From Vibrio sp. UBA2441 (lineage in GTDB: Bacteria > Pseudomonadota > Gammaproteobacteria > Enterobacterales > Vibrionaceae): a DNA stretch of 14,778 nt. A program made the position numbers and the translations under genes. Below are positions 7,198 to 12,792 of this stretch, one piece after another. The stretch spans positions 1-14,778 of the forward strand of contig DDQN01000006.1 in NCBI GenBank assembly GCA_002342685.1, written 5' to 3'. Each line of letters starts with the position of its first letter. The stretch's first letter is position 1. The notes below the pieces were generated by a model. The model searched no databases, had not been told where the DNA came from, and was given only the letters and a program-made list of their open reading frames with translations.

Positions 7198-8361
7198 TTA
7201 TGCTTTAGCACGCTCTTCTAGCATTGCTACTGCAGGAAGTACTTTACCTTCAACGAACTCAAGGAAAGCGCCACCACCGGTAGAAATGTAAGAAACGTCA
7301 GCTTTAATACCGAACTTATCGATAGCTGCTAGCGTATCTCCGCCACCGGCTACAGAGAAACCTTCAGATTCAGCGATTGCTTTAGAGATACCTGCAGTAC
7401 CCGCTTCGAAGTTTTTAAATTCGAATACGCCTACTGGACCGTTCCAAAGGATAGTTTTTGCGTTGCCGATGATTTCAGCAAGGGCAGCTGTTGAATCAGG
7501 TCCAAGGTCAAAAATCATGTCGTCGTCTTGAACATCAGCAACGTTTTTGATTTCTGCTTCTGCATTCTCATCAAATGCTTTTGCACATGCCACGTCAGTC
7601 GCAACAGGAATCGCACACTCTTTCATCAGCTTTTGAGCCGTTTCAACTAGGTCTGCTTCGTATAGTGATTTACCTACGTTGTGGCCTTCAGCAGCGATAA
7701 ATGTATTTGCGATACCACCACCAACAACAAGTTGGTCAGCGATTTTAGATAGAGACTCAAGAACAGTCAGTTTAGTTGATACTTTAGAGCCACCAACGAT
7801 AGCAACAAGTGGACGAGCTGGGTTGTCCATTGCTTTACCTAGTGCTTCAAGTTCAGCAGCAAGTAGAGGACCAGCACATGCTACAGGAGCATTAGTACCA
7901 ACACCGTGAGTTGATGCTTGAGCACGATGAGCTGTACCGAATGCGTCCATTACGAAAATATCGCATAACGCTGCATATTTCTTAGACAGTTCTTCTTCGT
8001 TTTTCTTTTCGCCTTTGTTGAAGCGAACATTTTCAAGAACAACAAGTTCACCAGCGTTCAGTTCCAGACCATTTAGGTAGTCTTTCGCTAGTTTAACGTC
8101 GCAATCAAGAGCATCATTTAGGTAGTTAACTACAGGAGCCAGAGAGAACTCTTCTGCATATTCGCCTTCCGTTGGACGACCTAGGTGAGAAGTAACCATT
8201 ACTTTTGCGCCAGCTTCCAAGCACATTTTGATTGTAGGTAGAGATGCTAGAATACGAGCATCTGAAGTTACTTTACCGTCTTTTACTGGTACGTTCAGGT
8301 CAGCACGGATAAATATGCGTTTACCTGCAAGATCCAGGTCAGTCATCTTGATTACAGACAT
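7198..8361 (-). CDS. pgk: Phosphoglycerate kinase
   Basis: This cytosolic enzyme transfers phosphate between 1,3-bisphosphoglycerate and ADP. It has 387 aa, the same as E. coli Pgk. N-lobe substrate residues are in FIRADLNVPV (17-26), DARI with Arg36, and SHLGRP (58-63). VLENVRFNKGE follows at 108-118. The nucleotide lobe shows GGSKVSTKL (190-198), WNGPVGVFE (306-314), GGGDT (339-343) and STGGGAFLE (360-368). ATG 8361 has GAGAGGA about 6 nt upstream. Epd and FbaA are encoded on either side on the same strand, the usual epd-pgk-fba order. The upstream gap carries a near-consensus HexR-type box and a GC-rich leader hairpin, both candidate control points. Confidence 0.97.
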   Translation of the reverse strand: MSVIKMTDLDLAGKRIFIRADLNVPVKDGKVTSDARILASLPTIKMCLEAGAKVMVTSHLGRPTEGEYAEEFSLAPVVNYLNDALDCDVKLAKDYLNGLELNAGELVVLENVRFNKGEKKNEEELSKKYAALCDIFVMDAFGTAHRAQASTHGVGTNAPVACAGPLLAAELEALGKAMDNPARPLVAIVGGSKVSTKLTVLESLSKIADQLVVGGGIANTFIAAEGHNVGKSLYEADLVETAQKLMKECAIPVATDVACAKAFDENAEAEIKNVADVQDDDMIFDLGPDSTAALAEIIGNAKTILWNGPVGVFEFKNFEAGTAGISKAIAESEGFSVAGGGDTLAAIDKFGIKADVSYISTGGGAFLEFVEGKVLPAVAMLEERAKA

Positions 8362-8397
8362 TGTTTGTCCTCTCGATTAAATATAAAGTTTTAAACC

Positions 8398-8416
8398 GCT
8401 CGGCATCATGCCAAGC
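8398..8416 (-). other. GC-rich hairpin/dyad in the pgk leader
   Basis: GCTCGGCA (8398-8405) and TGCCAAGC (8409-8416) form an 8-bp dyad with one G-T wobble and a 3-nt loop, about 40 nt upstream of the pgk ATG. No T-run follows on the minus strand, so it is not a standard terminator. It may be an mRNA leader stem or an operator. Confidence 0.45.
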
Positions 8417-8453
8417 ATAGAAATTCTTTAACTGCCTACCTATGTGGGGATTA

Positions 8454-8480
8454 TGTAATTTAATTTCAAGAGAAATTACA
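8454..8480. promoter_or_regulatory. Candidate HexR box in the epd-pgk gap
   Basis: 8454-8468 reads TGTAATTTAATTTCA, which on the other strand is TGAAATTAAATTACA. This is 14 of 15 with the HexR consensus TGTAATTAAATTACA as I recall it. It also lies in a larger dyad: TGTAATTT (8454-8461) and AAATTACA (8473-8480), perfect 8-bp arms 11 bp apart. HexR senses KDPG and controls central sugar metabolism genes in gammaproteobacteria. The pgk start is about 95 nt away. Confidence 0.55.
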
Positions 8481-8499
8481 AATCTATCCCAAAAACAAA

Positions 8500-9525
8500 T
8501 TATTCACATGGCTGCATTATTAGTGCGGTATCCAGCATACGGTTGGCGAAACCCCATTCGTTGTCGCACCAAACCAACATTTTTACCAGATTACCATTAC
8601 TCACCCTAGTCTGTGACCCATCAACAATGGCGCTATGAGCATCATGATTGAAGTCAATTGAGACCAAAGGTGCTTCAGTATAGTCAACAATGTCACGTAA
8701 TGTACACTGAGATGCGTCCATTATGGTTTGATTTACGTCATTAACTTTCACATTTGCATTAATTGTTACGCTTAAATCTATCGCAGTAACGTTGACTGTC
8801 GGTACTCTAACTGAGATCGCCTCAAATTTGTTAGAAAATTTCGGAAATATTCTTTCAATACCTTTATGTAATTTTGTATCAACAGGGATAATTGACTGAC
8901 TCGCTGCCCTCGTTCGTCTCAAATCAGGATGATATGCATCGATAACCTGCTGATCATTCATCGAAGAGTGGATAGTGGTAATTGAGCCAGACTCAATACC
9001 AAAAGCGTCATCCAGCACTTTTATTACAGGAACAATACAGTTGGTAGTACAAGAGCCATTAGATACAATAGTATGCTCTGGCAGCAAACTTTCATGATTC
9101 ACACCGTAAATAACGGTATTATCGATATCGCTGCCTCCCGGATGAGAAAAGAGCACTTTTTTTGCCCCTGCGGCAATATGTTGCAAACCATCGTCTCGGC
9201 TTCCATATACACCAGTACAGTCCAGTACAATATCAACCTCTAGATCACGCCAAGGCAGCAGATCTATCTCCGCTAAATGCAGGATACGAACCGAGTCAAA
9301 TTCACCGTTTTGATGATGAATAAATAGGTGTTCTTGATCATTCGATATCTTCTTACCAAACCGACCATGACTAGTATCGTATTGAAGCAAATGAGCCATC
9401 GCATCAGGTTGAGCTAATTCGTTGACCGCTACAATTTGAATTTGAGAGTTCTTCCCACCTTCATATAAGGCACGAAGTATATTTCGGCCAATCCGGCCAA
9501 AACCGTTTATTGCAATTCTTAGCAT
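8500..9525 (-). CDS. epd: D-erythrose-4-phosphate dehydrogenase (Epd/GapB)
   Basis: This GAPDH-family enzyme oxidises erythrose 4-phosphate with NAD to 4-phosphoerythronate, the first step of the DXP-dependent pyridoxal phosphate pathway. It has 341 aa. The Rossmann motif INGFGRIGRN is at 6-15. The catalytic SNGSCTTNC (155-163) has Cys159, and His186 is in TTIHSSMNDQQVIDAYH. The SSMNDQQVIDAYH segment is characteristic of Epd, where GAPDH has a different sequence. The C-terminus has WCDNEWGFANRM. ATG 9525 is the natural GAPDH start (MLRIAINGFG), with only a weak, distant AGGTG upstream. In E. coli it heads epd-pgk-fbaA; here it is the first gene of that block and is divergent from the glycosylation cassette. 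Confidence 0.93.
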   Translation of the reverse strand: MLRIAINGFGRIGRNILRALYEGGKNSQIQIVAVNELAQPDAMAHLLQYDTSHGRFGKKISNDQEHLFIHHQNGEFDSVRILHLAEIDLLPWRDLEVDIVLDCTGVYGSRDDGLQHIAAGAKKVLFSHPGGSDIDNTVIYGVNHESLLPEHTIVSNGSCTTNCIVPVIKVLDDAFGIESGSITTIHSSMNDQQVIDAYHPDLRRTRAASQSIIPVDTKLHKGIERIFPKFSNKFEAISVRVPTVNVTAIDLSVTINANVKVNDVNQTIMDASQCTLRDIVDYTEAPLVSIDFNHDAHSAIVDGSQTRVSNGNLVKMLVWCDNEWGFANRMLDTALIMQPCE

Positions 9526-9635
9526 TTTATTGTTTTTACACCTAATATTGAATTAATCCATTCCTTTTCAGGCTTGGGGTATGGTAGCTAATTAAGACAG
9601 AACCGTACTTCTGAGGTGTCTATTCTAACGCCTTT

Positions 9636-9641
9636 TATAAT
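9636..9641 (+). promoter_or_regulatory. Consensus -10 element for the glycosylation cassette
   Basis: TATAAT is an exact -10 hexamer 42 nt before ATG 9684. At 17-18 bp upstream only GAGGTG/TGAGGT is found, a poor -35. The promoter may therefore be weak or activator-dependent. The 158-bp gap to divergent epd holds no other clear signal. Confidence 0.4.
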
Positions 9642-9683
9642 AAAGTTTCACCATAATTGAAGGGATATAAAAACCGTGGATAA

Positions 9684-11453
9684 ATGTTTATGCTAGATAG
9701 CCATCACTCTGTCGATCGGCAGACCTTTCGTGGCCCACTGGCTTTTATTTTTCTTATCAGCAGCTGCTTTTCTTTGATCCTTATATACAAAACAGGAAGC
9801 GATGTGCTCGCACTGGATTTAAACGCCAATGATGGCTATATGCGTTATATTCAGTTCAAAAGCTGGCTAGAATCAGGTCATTGGTATCTTGAACCGATGC
9901 CAAACTTTAATCCTCAGGATGGGTTAATCATACATTGGTCTCGTTTTCCAGATATCCCACTGGCGCTGGTGTCTATCGTTGCCAGTTTCGTGGTAGATCT
10001 TCAGACTTCCTATGCGTTAGCAATGATCATAGTACCTTCTTTATACTTGCTTGGCATTGTTGCTGCTATCGGTTTTTTTACTTACCGCCTGATAGGAAAA
10101 CAATATGTTGTCATTGCCTGCTTCTACCTGCTTAGCTCTCACGTTATTACCAAATTTTTTCCCGGTGTCATAGACCATCATAATCTGCAACTTTTATGTG
10201 CTGCGTGGTTTCTTGCGCTATCACCGTTAAAAAAGAGTGATTGCAAAAACAAAGAATGGGCGGTACTGCAAGGTAGCCTGCTGGCATTATCCTTTTGGGT
10301 TGGGTTGGAGAATCTGATTTTCTTCGCTCTGCTTTCGCTGTCTATGACATTAATGGGCTACCTGAGCTCAAAACGATTCCTTTATTATTGTCGGCTACTC
10401 TGTTTGAGTGCCTTGTTCTTTGGCTTAATCGCATGCCTACTGAACCGTCCCATAACCGAAATAGGGCAAGCCCAAGTTGACGCCATTTCCTGGCCTTATT
10501 TATTCTGCTTAACGATAGGCGCTCTATTCTGTCAACTCTCAATCCAGACAAGATGGGTAACTCATAAACCTAGTAAATTTATCTTATCAGGCATAATCTG
10601 TTTGTCTCTTATCCTATTAGTGACACCCGATATTATATTGGGTGTTTATCATAACTACCCTGAGCTTTTGAACAGATATTGGTTATCACACGTCAGTGAA
10701 GCTAATTCAATATTCAGTTACATCGAATTACAGGGTTTTTTCAGCAAACACAATTACGTATTGTTTATGCTGCCCGCGTTGGGTTCTGTTTTTTTTATTC
10801 GCAAAAGACCCTCTCTGTTAGTGCTCTATATCCTGTTGATATTCTCTTTACTACCCGCCCTGTTTTGGCAGGTTAGAACCGTATATTTGGCCTATCTCAT
10901 TTCTACGCCACTTCAGGCGTTTTTTGTTATCTCCTTAAACCGAAAATTGGCTAGTCCTCTTACGCAAACTGTCGTCGCACTGCTGAGCATGCCAATATCC
11001 TTGGCACTATTAGTGAGTTTCGCCCACAGCACCCTAGCTGCACCATCCAATGAAAAGGCAAAATTACCTTTGGAAAGATTGAAAATGGTCTCATTGCTCG
11101 AGCAGCATCAAATTAATCAAGTTAAAATAGTCGCCCCCATAGATTATGGTGCCGCGATTCTGGCGCTCACGGATAATGCCGTTATTTCAGCTCCGTACCA
11201 CAGAAATATCAAAGGTAATGAGCTCGCGGCCAGAATATTTACCTCAATGGATAGTAATGACGCCAAAGTACTCGTAAAACAGAATAAAATTGATCTGCTG
11301 ATGTATGGGAATGATCCTTCCAGCAATGTCTACAAAAAACTGTCTTCTTCCTCTTCATTCATCAATCAACTGGATCAGAAAAAAATGCCAGACTGGTTGG
11401 AATTGATTGCCGAGAATGAGCAGGGAATAAAATTATTAAAGGTGCGCTTATGA
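9684..11453 (+). CDS. STT3/AglB-like GT-C membrane glycosyltransferase (putative)
   Basis: This is a 589-aa polytopic membrane protein with about 12-13 hydrophobic helices up to residue 450, then a soluble periplasmic-type domain of about 140 aa. I do not recognise a named gene. Motifs in order resemble oligosaccharyltransferases: NDGY (49-52) in the first loop with HWSR..D (84-90); GVIDHH (161-166), like the archaeal AglB DHH metal site; SHVSEANS (335-342), like the SVSE/TIXE loop; WQVRTVY (395-401) with an Arg before a late helix; and in the soluble domain PIDYG (485-489), where STT3 has WWDYG, then APYHRN (503-508). The two Trp of WWDYG are absent, so the acceptor may not be an Asn sequon. 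It would transfer a lipid-linked sugar in the periplasm. ATG 9690 is an alternative start with better spacing from GTGGA. Its stop overlaps the next ATG. Membrane GT-C role fairly sure; OST relation inferred. Confidence 0.72.
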   Translation: MFMLDSHHSVDRQTFRGPLAFIFLISSCFSLILIYKTGSDVLALDLNANDGYMRYIQFKSWLESGHWYLEPMPNFNPQDGLIIHWSRFPDIPLALVSIVASFVVDLQTSYALAMIIVPSLYLLGIVAAIGFFTYRLIGKQYVVIACFYLLSSHVITKFFPGVIDHHNLQLLCAAWFLALSPLKKSDCKNKEWAVLQGSLLALSFWVGLENLIFFALLSLSMTLMGYLSSKRFLYYCRLLCLSALFFGLIACLLNRPITEIGQAQVDAISWPYLFCLTIGALFCQLSIQTRWVTHKPSKFILSGIICLSLILLVTPDIILGVYHNYPELLNRYWLSHVSEANSIFSYIELQGFFSKHNYVLFMLPALGSVFFIRKRPSLLVLYILLIFSLLPALFWQVRTVYLAYLISTPLQAFFVISLNRKLASPLTQTVVALLSMPISLALLVSFAHSTLAAPSNEKAKLPLERLKMVSLLEQHQINQVKIVAPIDYGAAILALTDNAVISAPYHRNIKGNELAARIFTSMDSNDAKVLVKQNKIDLLMYGNDPSSNVYKKLSSSSSFINQLDQKKMPDWLELIAENEQGIKLLKVRL

Positions 11454-12397
11454 AAATAGACTGTGATTTTAGTAAGTTTACCATTGCCGTGTTGCTGCCG
11501 TGCTACAACGAAGAAGGAGCCATTGGTGATACGATAAGACAGTTTCGCTCAGTTTTGCCAGACAGTGATATTTACGTGTATGACAATAATTCTACCGATG
11601 GAACCGTAAACGAAGCGTTAGAAGCCGGTGCGAATGTGAAGTTTGAATATAGGCAAGGTAAAGGGGAAGTAGTTCGCCGTATGTTTTCGGATATTGATGC
11701 TGATATCTACATAATGGCTGACGGGGACAACACCTATGATGCAGATGCGGCGCCTAACCTAATCCAGCAGCTTATTGGTAACGATTTAGATATGGTCATT
11801 GGCTCGCGCTCTATTGCCAAAGCATCCTACCCTTCCGGCCATATTTTAGGTAATAAAGCGTTCTCTGCATTAATTAATCAATTTTTCGATGCGTCCCTTA
11901 CCGATGTTTTTTCCGGATATCGCGTGATGAGCAAACGATTTGTTAAAACGATTCCAGTAAGCAGTGATGGCTTCCAGATAGAGACCGAACTCACCGTTCA
12001 TGCATTGCAACAGAAAATACCCATCAAGGAAGTCCCTACTCAATATATAGCCAGACCAGAAGGGACAGCAAGCAAGCTAAGGACATTTTCTGACGGATTT
12101 AAGATACTGAGTTTTATCATATTTCTGATCAGAGATATAAAACCTCTGCTTTTCTTTACATCAATATCACTCTTGCTAGGTTTACTTTGTTTATTACTCG
12201 GAATACCTGTCGTCAATGAGTTTTCAGAAACCGGACTGGTTCCTCGATTTCCAACCGCCATTTTAGCCAGTAGTATCGGTGTATTGTCAATTACTTGCTT
12301 ATTTACGGGGTTGATACTGGATAACGTGAGTCGCAGCAGAGTAGAACATAAGGCACTGATTTATAAGTTATTTCCCCCAGCGAATGACAAAATGTAA
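11450..12397 (+). CDS. DPM1-like family-2 glycosyltransferase with two C-terminal membrane helices
   Basis: The 315-aa protein is a GT-A-fold enzyme that should transfer a sugar from a nucleotide donor to polyprenyl (undecaprenyl) phosphate at the cytosolic membrane face. Visible motifs: LLPCYNEEGAIG (15-26), VYDNNSTDGT (43-52), RQGKGEVVRRMF (68-79), the metal-binding DGD at 91-93 (MADGDNTYDAD), TDVFSGYRVMS (151-161), FQIETELTVHAL (175-186) and the RPEGTASKL loop (202-210). Two hydrophobic helices at about 232-252 and 268-290 anchor it, as in GtrB-type polyprenyl-P glycosyltransferases. The start is fixed by AAAGGTG at 11438-11444 and by ATGA overlap with the upstream GT-C stop. The sugar (mannose, glucose or other) cannot be told from sequence. 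It probably supplies the donor for the upstream GT-C enzyme. Confidence 0.88.
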   Translation: MKIDCDFSKFTIAVLLPCYNEEGAIGDTIRQFRSVLPDSDIYVYDNNSTDGTVNEALEAGANVKFEYRQGKGEVVRRMFSDIDADIYIMADGDNTYDADAAPNLIQQLIGNDLDMVIGSRSIAKASYPSGHILGNKAFSALINQFFDASLTDVFSGYRVMSKRFVKTIPVSSDGFQIETELTVHALQQKIPIKEVPTQYIARPEGTASKLRTFSDGFKILSFIIFLIRDIKPLLFFTSISLLLGLLCLLLGIPVVNEFSETGLVPRFPTAILASSIGVLSITCLFTGLILDNVSRSRVEHKALIYKLFPPANDKM

Positions 12398-12400
12398 GGA
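12396..12400 (+). promoter_or_regulatory. Ribosome-binding site that decides the small transporter start
   Basis: AAGGA overlaps the TAA stop of the glycosyltransferase and lies 7 nt before TTG 12408. The only upstream in-frame ATG (12384) has no Shine-Dalgarno. The site therefore supports a TTG start and termination-reinitiation coupling. Confidence 0.6.
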
Positions 12401-12407
12401 CGTACAC

Positions 12408-12740
12408 TTGCAAACTATTAATATTATTTATCTTATCATCAGTTGTTTATTCGCAGCATCAGGACAAATACTACTTAAAACTGGCGCTCACAACAGTGTC
12501 AATCCGATAGACTTCATTAACTTATGGATAATATCAGGGCTGCTATCCTATGTGGCCAGCACGGTTTTCTGGGTGTACGTGTTATCCGTAGAGAACCTGA
12601 CTAAGGTCTTTCCATTCACAATGCTCACCTTCATTATCATCTATGTATTTAGCATCTTCGTGCTAAAAGAACACATTCAGTTCAAAGGATATATGGGCAT
12701 TGTATTGATACTGAGCGGGTTATATTTGGTATCAAAATAA
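12408..12740 (+). CDS. Small EamA/ArnE-type four-helix transporter (putative lipid-sugar flippase)
   Basis: The protein is 110 aa from TTG 12408, or 118 aa from ATG 12384, which lies inside the preceding gene. Four hydrophobic helices fill it. Helix 1 ends CLFAASGQILLKTGA, the SGQ-LLK-GA signature shared by EamA and ArnE/ArnF proteins. The last pair is VFPFTMLTFIIIYVFS, then LKEHIQFKGYMGIVLILSGLYLV, again EamA-like. The membrane Glu of drug-exporting SMR proteins (Glu14 of EmrE) is replaced by the small-residue run in helix 1, so a multidrug role is unlikely. ArnE/ArnF flip undecaprenyl-P-aminoarabinose. By analogy and operon context this protein may flip the lipid-linked sugar made by the GT2 to the periplasmic GT-C enzyme. 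Substrate unproven. Confidence 0.78.
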   Translation: MQTINIIYLIISCLFAASGQILLKTGAHNSVNPIDFINLWIISGLLSYVASTVFWVYVLSVENLTKVFPFTMLTFIIIYVFSIFVLKEHIQFKGYMGIVLILSGLYLVSK

Positions 12741-12742
12741 AA

Positions 12743-12767
12743 AAGAGCCTGTCAGTGACAGGCTCTT
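12743..12767. terminator. Shared terminator for the cassette and transketolase
   Basis: An 11-bp perfect stem (12743-12753 with 12757-12767; AAGAGCCTGTC / GACAGGCTCTT) closes a 3-nt loop. On the minus strand it is followed by a T-run (the A-run at 12737-12742), which suits tkt. On the plus strand the tail is only TCTAAAA, so it is weaker for the cassette. Confidence 0.85.
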
Positions 12768-12792
12768 CTAAAATGATGTGGCTGATGTGAAA

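Noticed and set aside
12408..12740. Small multidrug resistance (EmrE-type) exporter
   Set aside because: The essential membrane Glu of helix 1 is missing and the SGQILLK signature fits ArnE/EamA better. The glycosyltransferase context also argues against drug export.
9526..12792. Search for attachment-site or target-site duplications flanking the cassette
   Set aside because: Comparing the 9526-9683 and 12741-12792 gaps by eye showed no convincing direct or inverted repeat and no integrase or transposase gene.
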